Source of the DNA: CAZBUB01 sp964494985
GTDB lineage: Bacteria > Desulfobacterota > Desulfovibrionia > Desulfovibrionales > Desulfothermaceae
Assembly (NCBI GenBank): GCA_964494985.1
Contig: CAZBUB010000068.1
Coordinates: 1 to 10,613 of the forward strand
DNA: 10,613 bases
Direction of reading: 5' to 3'
The position numbers and the translations under genes were made by a program. This document shows positions 1-6,848 of the stretch, one piece after another. The notes under the pieces were generated by a model, which worked only from the letters and a program-made list of their open reading frames with translations, had not been told where the DNA came from and did no database searches. Each line of letters starts with the position of its first letter. Position 1 is the first letter of the stretch.

Positions 1-675
1 GTTGATCCTGTTGGAGATATACACTGCTTCAGCCAGGCTTAATTGAACCCTGCTGCTGCAGCACTGCATATGCTCTCGGCCGCAAAGTCCCTGCTCAGGA
101 AGTTGTTCCTCCAGGTAGCTGAAAATAGCCTCCAGGTCTGCAAAAAATGGGGCCAGGTCCACCATCTGATTTTGCTCCAGGCTGGGCTCGCGCATTTTGA
201 GACTGGTTTGCTGCTTACGGTACGTGCGCAGCATGCTCCATTGAGTGTAGTTGGCAGGGCTGGATTTTAGCAGGCTGAGCTTTTTCCTGGTCAGTCTGGG
301 GCTAAGCCCTTTGCGCAGCAAATAGGCGGACACCAGGGTCCCGGTGCGGCCGATACCAAACCTGCAGTGCACCAGGACCTTCTTGCCCAGGAAGATGGCT
401 TCGTCCAACCATTCCAGGGCATTGTCCATGGCCTCCATTTCCGGAGTCTCTTCGTCCTGTACAGGCATATAGTAAACCTCGAATCCTGCCTGCTGCTCGA
501 TCAAGGGCAGGTCAGGGAACTCGGCACAGAGGTTCAAAATGGCATTGATGCCTGCCTGCTTGAGCAGGTCCAGATGCTGGTAGGACATGGGCGCATGCCC
601 CACAGCCAGACTGGAAGTCACCCAACTCAGGACCTGCTCTGTTGCAGATTTCTTTTTAAATGGCCAAAGCCGCAT
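1..675 (-). CDS. Dual-specificity/tyrosine protein phosphatase with Cys-rich C-terminal part (3' end outside window)
   Basis: The frame is open from an ATG at 675 to the window edge, giving 225 codons without a stop. The start is backed by GAGGAG four to five bases upstream. The first 20 bases overlap the end of the PPDK-like gene, so translational coupling is likely. Residues 103-113 read HCRFGIGRTGT, the complete Cys-phosphatase P-loop (HCxxGxxRTG) with nucleophile C104 and phosphate-binding R110. D74 in PVQDEETP sits where the general acid lies in this family. The phosphatase domain covers about residues 15-160. The remainder carries a C-x6-CC cluster followed by RVQLSLAEAVYI, which resembles the opening of YkgJ-type cysteine-cluster domains (known pattern Cys pairs, then a V-x-LS-x-x-E stretch). 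A second domain is therefore possible, but the gene leaves the window before this can be settled. The expected activity is hydrolysis of phospho-Tyr/Ser/Thr or a small phosphoester; the substrate is unknown. Confidence 0.88.
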   Translation of the reverse strand, partial: MRLWPFKKKSATEQVLSWVTSSLAVGHAPMSYQHLDLLKQAGINAILNLCAEFPDLPLIEQQAGFEVYYMPVQDEETPEMEAMDNALEWLDEAIFLGKKVLVHCRFGIGRTGTLVSAYLLRKGLSPRLTRKKLSLLKSSPANYTQWSMLRTYRKQQTSLKMREPSLEQNQMVDLAPFFADLEAIFSYLEEQLPEQGLCGREHMQCCSSRVQLSLAEAVYISNRIN

Positions 676-3049
676 GGATCTCCTCGATGATCTTCTGACC
701 CAGGGCTGAAGTGCTCTGGGGGTCCAGGCCCAAGTCCAGCAGCCTGGTCCTGCCCAGGATGTAGCCCAAAACCGCCAGGGCCTGGGAGGTGCTGGCTTCG
801 GACTCCCTGGAGATCTCAGCTGTCAGCATCTCGCCCTTGATCTCCACCTGGAAGCGGAAATGCTCCAGGACCTGCTGTATAGCCTGCAGCCTGAGAATCT
901 TCTGCTCCTCGCCTCCGCCTCCGCCCTTGAAGCTGAACTGGGCGTAGTTCTGCTCTTGATTGGGAGTGAGCAGGGCATCCAGGACCGCGAAGTGATAGCC
1001 GAAGCGAAATAAGGCATGGATGTAGTCCCTGGCCACCAGGGCATAGCTGCTGAGGGCCGCGGATTTGCTGGGGTTGAAGATACCGGCGCTCAGCTTGTCG
1101 AACTCCTGCCAGTCAAAGTGCCATAAATCGGGGTCCCATGGGATGCTTTCCTGGGTCAGGCCGTTGAACAGGGCCTTAAAAGGCCTGCAGCTCACCTGCT
1201 CTGTGCTGATGCTGCTTAGGTTCCTGGCCTCCTGCTTTAGCCCCTGCTCCAGATCCAAGACCCTGAAGGCCAGGGGGATGTTGAGTTGCAGGGTTTTGGA
1301 GTTGCCCAGCCCCTTGCCCTTGGGATCAGCCAGGGAAAACATCTCCCTGACTCCCATTTCGTGGGCAAAGCGGATCAAGTCGTGCAGGGAGCGGCAGTTC
1401 TGGGGCACGAACTCCTGGGACTGGGCATCTCTAAGGTTCAAGGTGGAGATGTTGCTCAGGATCTTCTGCATTCTGGAAGTGAGCCAGGTCTGCCTGGGGG
1501 ACTGTCTTTTGGGCAGACTGGGAACAGCTCCAGAGTATATCAGGCCCTGATCAGCATTTAGGGTTATCCAGCTGGCCTCTTCCCAGCTGGCAGGGTCTTG
1601 ATCTATGTTGATCACAATCGGCAAACCGGTTTCCCTGGCCACAGTAGCCAGGTGGCTGGCCACACTGCCTTGGACTGCAACAATCCCAGACAGGCTGTGC
1701 ACTGCTTCTGTCAGCTCCGGATACAGCCCCTGGACCAGCACCACAGCTCCTTCAGGGATGTCCGGGATGCGCTGCCTGGAGTCCAGCCTGAACAGTTGCC
1801 CGCTGGCCAATCCAGAAGAGGCCCACTGACCGCGGGCCAAAACTGGAAGCTCCAGCTGCTCTGGCTCCCAGTCAGAAGCCCGGCCCTGAAGGGGTCTGGC
1901 CTGCAGCAGGCTGAGCTGGCCTTGTGCGTCCGCGGCCCACTCAATATCCTGGGGGCAGCCGAAAAACTCTTCCAGGGCTCTGGCATACTCTGCCAGCCTG
2001 GGCAGATAGGGAGCCTGCTCAGCCAGGGTCTGTGGCCCTTGGTTTTTTGCCAGGAATATCTCCCTAGCCCTGCTTGTACCACCAACCAGCTTGTCCCCCA
2101 GGCCTTGGACAATGTAAAAGCCTGCTCTGTCAGGATATGAGGGATCAGAACTGTAGACCACTCCGCTGGCCTGGGCCGGGACCATTTCCAAAACCAGCAC
2201 AGCCATGGACAAGAGCTCGTCAGGCAGGCCGGCCCTGATGCGGTAACTAAGCGCATGGCCAGAGTACTTGCTGGCCAGGACCTGTTTGTAGGCCTGAAGC
2301 CAATCAGATGGATCCACGTTGAGCAGGCTGACATACTGTCCAGCGAAGCTGAGTTCGCTGTCCTCACCAAAGGCGCTGGAGCGCAGGGCGAGCTTACGGC
2401 CCTGGAAGTCCTTCAGGCCTTCTTGTACCTCCAGCACCAAGTCTTCAGGTACATCTGCCTGCATTATCAGCTCCTGCAGCTCCCGGGAGTATTGAAACAG
2501 GTTATCTGTATGCAGACAGACCCGGCTCAGGATCTGATCGATCCTGGGCCTTAGCTGATTCACCTCCAGGAAGCGATTGAAGGCCCGAGTCGAAATGCAA
2601 AAGCCAGCAGGCACCGGGTAGCCTTGTTCCTTGATCTGGGCCAGGTGCAGGGCCTTGCCGCCCACAAGCTCCTGGCTGCAGTGCCAAGGGGACAGCTCCA
2701 GGGTGTAGGGAGGCTGGCTTGGGGCAGGGTCCAGGCTCAAGGCCAGCTCCACATAAAAGGCCATCTTGCTTTGATATTGCCTGAGATCCCGATAGCGCAA
2801 GGGGTTCATGGCTATCAGGCTCTTGAGCATGAGCTCCACTTCGTGGACCAGCTCCCTGCACCTGCTGCTGATATGCGCATAATCGCAGGGCAGCCCCCGA
2901 TAGTGGATCTCCTCTATCTCAGCCATCTTCTCCAGGCAATGCCGGTCCTGGGCCAGAAGGTCCCGAAAGTACTGGTACTTTCTGCGCAGTTGAGTGCCAG
3001 GGGCCAAGACCTGCCTGGACCAGTAGCTAAGCAGTTGACTGAGCCACAT
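656..3049 (-). CDS. PEP synthase/PPDK-like ATP-grasp and phosphohistidine protein lacking the PEP-binding barrel
   Basis: The protein has 797 residues. Residues 1-115 are a helical N-terminal region. An ATP-grasp (PPDK N) domain spans about 120-390, with GGKALHLA at 130-137, the nucleotide-binding RSSAFGEDSELSFAGQY at 223-239, SGVVYSSDP at 295-303 and DIEWA with LQARPL near 368-387. A phosphohistidine swivel domain follows at about 405-505; QGSVASHLATVARE around H466 matches the G-x-x-x-SH-x-A-x-x-ARE signature. The final 280 or so residues are not the TIM barrel that binds pyruvate/PEP in PEP synthase and PPDK; no barrel signature is visible and I do not recognise this part. A Gly run lies near residue 709. 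The likely chemistry is ATP-dependent phosphorylation of H466 and transfer to an unknown acceptor, as in rifampicin phosphotransferase and other water-dikinase-like enzymes. The ATG overlaps the response regulator stop (TAATG). Domain assignment is firm; function is open. Confidence 0.88.
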   Translation of the reverse strand: MWLSQLLSYWSRQVLAPGTQLRRKYQYFRDLLAQDRHCLEKMAEIEEIHYRGLPCDYAHISSRCRELVHEVELMLKSLIAMNPLRYRDLRQYQSKMAFYVELALSLDPAPSQPPYTLELSPWHCSQELVGGKALHLAQIKEQGYPVPAGFCISTRAFNRFLEVNQLRPRIDQILSRVCLHTDNLFQYSRELQELIMQADVPEDLVLEVQEGLKDFQGRKLALRSSAFGEDSELSFAGQYVSLLNVDPSDWLQAYKQVLASKYSGHALSYRIRAGLPDELLSMAVLVLEMVPAQASGVVYSSDPSYPDRAGFYIVQGLGDKLVGGTSRAREIFLAKNQGPQTLAEQAPYLPRLAEYARALEEFFGCPQDIEWAADAQGQLSLLQARPLQGRASDWEPEQLELPVLARGQWASSGLASGQLFRLDSRQRIPDIPEGAVVLVQGLYPELTEAVHSLSGIVAVQGSVASHLATVARETGLPIVINIDQDPASWEEASWITLNADQGLIYSGAVPSLPKRQSPRQTWLTSRMQKILSNISTLNLRDAQSQEFVPQNCRSLHDLIRFAHEMGVREMFSLADPKGKGLGNSKTLQLNIPLAFRVLDLEQGLKQEARNLSSISTEQVSCRPFKALFNGLTQESIPWDPDLWHFDWQEFDKLSAGIFNPSKSAALSSYALVARDYIHALFRFGYHFAVLDALLTPNQEQNYAQFSFKGGGGGEEQKILRLQAIQQVLEHFRFQVEIKGEMLTAEISRESEASTSQALAVLGYILGRTRLLDLGLDPQSTSALGQKIIEEIHAALAI

Positions 3050-3426
3050 TACTCAGATCCTGAGCTTTTGGAAGCCAGGGACTGGGCCACCTTTTCTTCC
3101 AGCTCGTGTTTGTCTATAGGCTTGACCAGGTATTCGTCAGCCCCGAGCTGCAGGGCCTTCTGCGCGGTCTCCAGGGTAGGATAGCCGGTAAGCATCAGCA
3201 CCCGGATTTCTGGAACCGCCTTTTTGGTTTCCTCTAAGACCTCTATGCCGCTTAGCTTTTTGAGCTTGATGTCCAGGATGGCCAGGTCCACCTGGTTTTC
3301 CTGGACAAAGGCAAAGAATTCATCTTCCTCGGTGAAAGGGTGTACAGCATGCCCTTGGCGGCCGAGTATCCTCTGCACCATCACGGCAGCATCCAGTACA
3401 TCATCCAGGACCGCGATAACAGCCAT
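3049..3426 (-). CDS. Single-domain CheY-like response regulator
   Basis: The start is the ATG at 3426, which has AGGAGG six bases upstream. A longer reading to 3483 exists but adds an unconserved-looking N-terminus with no ribosome site. The 125-residue product is a stand-alone receiver domain: acidic pair D8/D9, phospho-acceptor D52 in AILDIKL, T80 in MLTGYP, and K102 in VKPID. No DNA-binding or enzymatic output domain follows, so it should act through protein contact or phosphotransfer. It is the first gene of a minus-strand operon with the PPDK-like protein (one-base overlap) and the phosphatase. An obvious inference is that its phosphorylation controls the PPDK-like enzyme. No dedicated kinase gene lies in this operon; the nearest kinase, at 4605, is divergent and damaged. 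Confidence 0.93.
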   Translation of the reverse strand: MAVIAVLDDVLDAAVMVQRILGRQGHAVHPFTEEDEFFAFVQENQVDLAILDIKLKKLSGIEVLEETKKAVPEIRVLMLTGYPTLETAQKALQLGADEYLVKPIDKHELEEKVAQSLASKSSGSE

Positions 3427-3661
3427 TGTTGCCTCCTGAGAGCTGGTGAGCTTGGGAGTTAAAAAAATTAATGCAGGATTCACCAGGTACGGGGGTTTGG
3501 TCCACAGGACTCAAAAAATTCGCTCCTAAGAATGTGTAAAGCAAAAGTTTGATATTGGACCTCTTGAACTTCCATGAGACATCTTACATGTATTTCGGCC
3601 TGCTGCCAATGGCAAGGCCCAGCTGCAGGCAGTTGTCTGGGCCATAAAATATTGCTAGCGT
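3427..3661. promoter_or_regulatory. Divergent intergenic region between the response-regulator operon and the PhnD-like gene
   Basis: These 235 bases must hold the promoters for both divergent units. I find no convincing sigma-70 pair and no sigma-54 GG-N10-GC core on either strand. An A-run near 3461-3467 and a second near 3514-3518 give AT-rich patches in front of the minus-strand operon. TAAAAT at 3645-3650 could be a -10 box for the plus strand but lacks a partner -35. The most structured element is the hairpin at 3597-3619, listed separately. Confidence 0.4.
3597..3619. repeat. Imperfect inverted repeat upstream of the PhnD-like gene
   Basis: GGCCT and TGCC on the left pair with GGCA and AGGCC on the right, with a two-base bulge and an AAT turn. 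It lies about 43 bases before the lipoprotein ATG. It has no U-run on either strand, so it is more likely an operator or leader structure than a terminator. Its role is unknown. Confidence 0.4.
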
Positions 3662-4612
3662 ATGTGGATGTTTTTCACACAAGTATACAGAAGGCTCCTG
3701 CTGCTTGCAGCCGTTATGCTGGCCGTGCTTTTGTCTGGCTGCGACCAGGGTGAGGAGCCCATCAAGGTGGATCTGAGCAAGAGGCAGGAGACCCAGACCA
3801 GACAGGAAATGGACTCCCTGACCTATGCCTATTTGCCCCAGTACTCTCACCGGGTGTCCTTTGCCAGGCACCACCTTTTGGTGGAGTATCTGGCTGCAGA
3901 GACAGGCCTGCCAGTGCGCCAGGTGTTCCCAGACTCCTTTGCCCAGCATGTTGAAATGGTGGGCAAAGGAGAGATAGATATCTCTTTTTCCAATCCCATG
4001 GTCTATGCAGAGATCGCAGACAGGTTCGGTGCTCGGGCCATTGCCCGGGTGGTGGAGGAGGGCGGCAGCTCCAATTTCCGGGGCCAGATCATCTCTCGGG
4101 AGGACAACAAGGCTATTTCCGACATACGGGACTGCAGGGACAAGCGCTGGATAGCTGTCTCGCCGTTGTCAGCAGGGGGATATCTGTTTGCCTTGGACTA
4201 TTTCCAGGAACATGGCCTGGAAAAGGAGGACTTCAGGGGCATTGACTTCTCCCCTGGCTCCGGGGGCAAGCAGGAAAAGGTGGTCCAGGCTGTGTACCTG
4301 GGGGAGTACGATATCGGCTCTATCCGGGAAGGCACCCTGGAGCTGATGCAGGATCAGTTGGATGTCTCCGCAATCCGGGTCCTGGCCCACACCAGGAGCT
4401 ATCCGGGCTGGGTCTATGCCACCCGGCAGGGTTTAAAGCCAAAAACAGTACAAAGCATTAAAAAAGCCTTGTGCGCTTTAGATATGGAACAGCCCGAGCA
4501 GGAGGAGATTTTGTCCCGGGCCAGGATCCAGGATATCATCCCTGCTCGTGACCAGGAATTCGATCCTGTGCGCAGGCTTATGCTCAGATTGGAGGGAGGG
4601 CAGGGTGAGTAG
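3662..4612 (+). CDS. PhnD-like periplasmic substrate-binding lipoprotein (phosphate/phosphonate-binding family)
   Basis: The protein has 316 residues. A lipoprotein signal is clear: R10/R11, a hydrophobic stretch at 12-23, and the lipobox LSGC with lipidated C27. The mature part is a type-2 periplasmic binding fold of the PhnD/transferrin-like family. Recognisable blocks are LTYAYLPQYS near residue 53, the stretch FAQHVEMVGKGEIDISFSNP, the region ending SPLSAGGYLFALDYF, and SPGSGGKQEKVVQAVYLGEYDIG. No ABC permease or ATPase genes follow. Instead a histidine kinase gene overlaps its stop codon by 8 bases, so this is probably the sensory subunit of a two-component system rather than a transporter component. 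The start is the first ATG that keeps the signal peptide. No Shine-Dalgarno site is evident, and an ATG two codons later is equally possible. The ligand is unknown. Confidence 0.86.
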   Translation: MWMFFTQVYRRLLLLAAVMLAVLLSGCDQGEEPIKVDLSKRQETQTRQEMDSLTYAYLPQYSHRVSFARHHLLVEYLAAETGLPVRQVFPDSFAQHVEMVGKGEIDISFSNPMVYAEIADRFGARAIARVVEEGGSSNFRGQIISREDNKAISDIRDCRDKRWIAVSPLSAGGYLFALDYFQEHGLEKEDFRGIDFSPGSGGKQEKVVQAVYLGEYDIGSIREGTLELMQDQLDVSAIRVLAHTRSYPGWVYATRQGLKPKTVQSIKKALCALDMEQPEQEEILSRARIQDIIPARDQEFDPVRRLMLRLEGGQGE

Positions 4613-5183
4613 GAGACGCTTTTCATTGCCCGGGCTCAAGTTCAAGACCAAGCTCAATCTGGGTCTGTGCGCGGTGATCATAAGTTTGGGGCTGATCCAG
4701 GGACTGATAACCACCCAAATTGCAGCCACGGGACTGATCCAGGAGAATCAGGAACGGGGCCAGTTGGTGACTTCCAATCTGGCCTACCGGGCTGAGGAGC
4801 CTATCCTGGCCAGGAATTTTCTGCGCCTCAAGAGCCTGGTGGATGAGGTCAGCTCAGCCAAGCTCTGCGCCCACAGACGCAGGGCGGCTATCACCATTGC
4901 GGACACCGGTTCCGGGATCAAGCAGGATATGCTGGACAAGATCTTTGATCCCTTCTTCTCCACCAAACCGGTGGGCAAGGGCACCGGCCTGGGGCTCTCG
5001 GTGACCTTTGGGATCATCAAGGACCATGGGGGCAGGATCAATGTCTTGAGCCCGGCCCCCATGAAATACCTCTCAGGGATAGAGACTGAGAGCTCAGAGC
5101 CGGGCACGGTCTTCTTGATAGAGTTGCCGCTGTGGGAAATGACTCTCCCGGACGAGGAGTGTGAGGAGTTGGCCCTGAGCTAA
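4605..5183 (+). pseudogene. Histidine kinase with large internal deletion (in frame, probably inactive)
   Basis: The preferred start is GTG at 4605, behind a GGAGGGAGGGCAGG stretch and overlapping the lipoprotein stop by 8 bases. The 192-residue product begins like a membrane sensor kinase: a basic N-terminus, one transmembrane helix at about 17-40, then an extracytoplasmic start with EEPILARNFLRLKSLVDEVS at 64-83. It then jumps to the C-terminal half of a HATPase domain: G1 box DTGSGI at 100-105, F box FDPFFSTK at 115-122, G2 box GKGTGLGLS at 124-132, ending near 192. The rest of the sensor, the second transmembrane helix, HAMP, the HisKA phospho-acceptor His and the N box are all missing. 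The junction lies around residues 83-93 (nt 4851-4884). As read, the ATPase part would even be on the wrong side of the membrane, since only one helix remains. It could be a real deletion or an assembly collapse. No response regulator follows on this strand. Confidence 0.8.
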
Positions 5184-5211
5184 GCAAGGAATTATTTGTC
5201 GGCCCAGAGCC

Positions 5212-6297
5212 TTACTCCGGAGGGGAGTAGGTCTGCTCCAGGGCCATGCCCTCCAGCTCTGAATCGCTCAGGGGCTCTGCGTAAACAGCCATCTGCTGCA
5301 GAGCCTCCCTCTCAGACTCGAACGGCACCCAGGCCCCATCCTGTTTGTGCAGGAATATCCAGCTCAGCCTGTCCGGGACTGCAGGGATCACGCCTTGATA
5401 AAAGGAAAGCTCCCCGTCCTTATACTGAACCGGGCTGAAATCTTCGCCTTTGCTGATCTGCTGCAGGGCCTTGGAGTTGTGGCACTCTTCGCATTTGAGG
5501 CCCTGTTTGCTCACTGAGTGGGTAAAATAGGGCACATAGGCCACAAAGGGCTCATCCTTTGCTCCCACCAGAGACTGAATGGTCCCGCTGGTAATCCTGT
5601 CCTCATATTTGACCAGGAGCAGAAAGTCCTTGGCTTGGCCCACCATGCTCTTGGGCTTGCTGTCTGTCTCCTTTAAGACCCCAAAATGGCAGTTGTAGCA
5701 GGTCATGGAGTTCTGGACGTGGCAGGCTGTGCAGTCCAGTCTGTCCCCGTGTATAAAATGGGACTGGGTTCGGGGCACAGCAGGGTAATCCTGTGCATCC
5801 TCTGTGTGGCAGTTCTTGCACTCGGTATCCATTGCTCCAGGGGCGCGCATGCTCTCATAACTGGTGCCGTCTCCGTGCACCTCCCGGGCTGAGTGGCAGT
5901 CAGCGCATTGCATTCCAGCCCGCATATGCACCCCCAGGGAGTCATTGGCCTTATCCATGGCGATGGTAGCCTTTTCCCTGGAATGACATTTCAGGCAGGT
6001 TTCTGAATTCTTGGCCTTGGAAACTGTGTAGGCCAGCTTGTCATCTTGTTGTTCTAAATGGCAGTCATTGCAGGAGGCCACATGGCAGCTCTCCATGCAG
6101 CCCAGATCTTCATAGGGCACATCAGTGATGGCGGAGAAGCCGTCCTCTGCTTCATACCAGGTGGCCATACCCCTAGTGGTGTGGTGCAGGCTGGTTTCAA
6201 AGCAAAGTTTCTGTTTTTGTTCTTGGGAGTAGACCGGCCAGACCAGCAGGCAAATGCCTGCTAACAAAAAGAGTGCTAAAACAATCTTTACCTGCAT
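5212..6297 (-). CDS. Periplasmic multihaem cytochrome c (seven CXXCH plus one CX3CH, probable octahaem)
   Basis: The start is the ATG at 6297, with AGGAGG ten bases upstream; a longer TTG start at 6342 has no support. The product has 361 residues. Residues 1-25 form a Sec signal peptide with a hydrophobic core at 4-20 and likely cleavage near PVYSQ, so the protein is exported. Haem sites are CX3CH at 67-72 (CMESCH) and CXXCH at 76, 101, 131, 160, 189, 200 and 269. Extra histidines (H38, H39, H124, H141, H180, H183, H260) are candidates for distal ligands. The segment SLHHTTRGMATWYE is typical of a deltaproteobacterial multihaem family that I recognise but cannot name precisely. The C-terminal 85 residues carry no haem. 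The expected role is electron transfer in the periplasm. The gene stands alone, convergent with the damaged kinase 28 bases away. Its probable promoter is the sigma-54-type site at 6563-6579. Confidence 0.9.
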   Translation of the reverse strand: MQVKIVLALFLLAGICLLVWPVYSQEQKQKLCFETSLHHTTRGMATWYEAEDGFSAITDVPYEDLGCMESCHVASCNDCHLEQQDDKLAYTVSKAKNSETCLKCHSREKATIAMDKANDSLGVHMRAGMQCADCHSAREVHGDGTSYESMRAPGAMDTECKNCHTEDAQDYPAVPRTQSHFIHGDRLDCTACHVQNSMTCYNCHFGVLKETDSKPKSMVGQAKDFLLLVKYEDRITSGTIQSLVGAKDEPFVAYVPYFTHSVSKQGLKCEECHNSKALQQISKGEDFSPVQYKDGELSFYQGVIPAVPDRLSWIFLHKQDGAWVPFESEREALQQMAVYAEPLSDSELEGMALEQTYSPPE

Positions 6298-6363
6298 GGC
6301 TAAGAGACCTCCTGTTTGTATGGAAATCTGGATCTCCAGCAACAGCTACAAGCCTGTGCCTTC

Positions 6364-6377
6364 ATACAGGCCTGTAT
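6364..6377. promoter_or_regulatory. 14-bp perfect palindrome, possible operator
   Basis: ATACAGGCCTGTAT is its own reverse complement. It lies 67 bases upstream of the cytochrome start codon, inside the predicted leader. The size and symmetry suit a homodimeric regulator; no known family consensus is matched with confidence. Confidence 0.35.
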
Positions 6378-6407
6378 TAAAGTGACGAGCTGCTGCGATG
6401 CCAGTTG

Positions 6408-6426
6408 GGGCGAGCGGCGCTCGCCC
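6408..6426. repeat. GC-rich perfect hairpin in the cytochrome leader
   Basis: GGGCGAGC (6408-6415) and GCTCGCCC (6419-6426) pair perfectly around a three-base loop. There is no U-tract on either side, so a classical terminator is unlikely. It could stabilise the mRNA or modulate the leader. Confidence 0.4.
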
Positions 6427-6562
6427 TTGTGATTACGGATTGAAGTTTTCCATGCTTCGTTATGTTCATTTAGGGCATGGGCACTCTTTACAGGTGTTGA
6501 ATTACACAGCAGGGAGCTGATCAGAACAGAGTCCAGCAGCGATACTCCATGTTGGAATATTG

Positions 6563-6579
6563 TTAGCATAAAGCATGCC
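6563..6579 (-). promoter_or_regulatory. Sigma-54-type promoter for the cytochrome gene
   Basis: Read on the minus strand, the core is GGGCATGCTTTATGCTAA. It has GG (6579-6578) and GC (6567-6566) separated by exactly ten bases, the invariant -24/-12 geometry of sigma-54 promoters (consensus TGGCAC-N5-TTGC). The -12 half is ATGC rather than TTGC. The 17-base core recurs exactly, in inverted orientation, at 7061-7077. The predicted start of transcription is near 6554. Confidence 0.6.
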
Positions 6580-6661
6580 CAGATAGAGATAAAGATATTT
6601 TGTAGTCTTTTTAAGGTGTTGCATTTGTATTTTGCGCTTGTTCTGGTTCTGGGTCTGGCAG

Positions 6662-6686
6662 TGTTGCATCACTAGTTGCAGCAACA
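6662..6686. promoter_or_regulatory. Dyad TGTTGC-N13-GCAACA, candidate activator site
   Basis: TGTTGC (6662-6667) and GCAACA (6681-6686) are inverted around 13 bases, and the right part also forms the 11-base palindrome GTTGCAGCAAC at 6675-6685. It lies about 85 bases upstream of the minus-strand sigma-54-type core, a suitable distance for an enhancer-binding protein. Confidence 0.4.
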
Positions 6687-6815
6687 AGCCAAACAACAGG
6701 CTGAAATTTGGCTTATCTGCTTAAGTTAGCAGGGAAAATGCAGGCATGTGCTGCTGCAACCAAAATTCAACCTGCTGCAACTCAAGCCGGGTCGACTTAC
6801 ATGCATCTTCAGTTA

Positions 6816-6848
6816 AGCAGGCTGTGCAGCATTGAGAGACAGCCTGCT
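6816..6848. repeat. 10-bp perfect inverted repeat (hairpin)
   Basis: AGCAGGCTGT at 6816-6825 pairs perfectly with ACAGCCTGCT at 6839-6848, with a 13-base loop. It is near the middle of the intergenic region. No U-run follows directly; a T-run occurs only at 6902-6907. It could be a protein site or part of a small RNA. Confidence 0.4.

Larger units (their letters stand above)
6298..6562 (-). promoter_or_regulatory. Long 5' leader of the cytochrome gene
   Basis: If the sigma-54-type site at 6563-6579 is used, transcription starts near 6554 and the mRNA has a leader of about 255 bases before the ATG at 6297. The leader holds a perfect 14-base palindrome, ATACAGGCCTGTAT, at 6364-6377. It also holds a perfect 8-bp hairpin with a GGC loop at 6408-6426 (GGGCGAGC/GCTCGCCC). 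Neither is followed by a U-run in the minus-strand direction. An open frame crosses the leader on the minus strand, but it starts inside the promoter core and has no ribosome site, so I do not call a gene. Confidence 0.45.

Noticed and set aside
908..929. Short CTCCGC tandem repeat
   Set aside because: It encodes the poly-Gly run near residue 709 of the PPDK-like protein. It keeps the frame and does not look like a phase-variation tract.
1598..2140. 180-residue plus-strand open frame
   Set aside because: It lies wholly antisense to the ATP-grasp and swivel domains of the PPDK-like gene, whose motifs fix the real frame. Its own translation shows no recognisable motif.
2624..3184. 186-residue plus-strand open frame
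   Set aside because: Antisense to the start of the PPDK-like gene and the end of the response regulator, both with clear motifs and coupled starts.
3541..3565. Possible sigma-54 site (GGTCC...TTTTGC, minus strand) before the response regulator
   Set aside because: The GG and GC are 17 bases apart rather than 10.
6300..6569. 89-residue minus-strand open frame upstream of the cytochrome
   Set aside because: Its ATG is inside the sigma-54-type core, so it would not be on that transcript. It has no ribosome site and no family-like composition.
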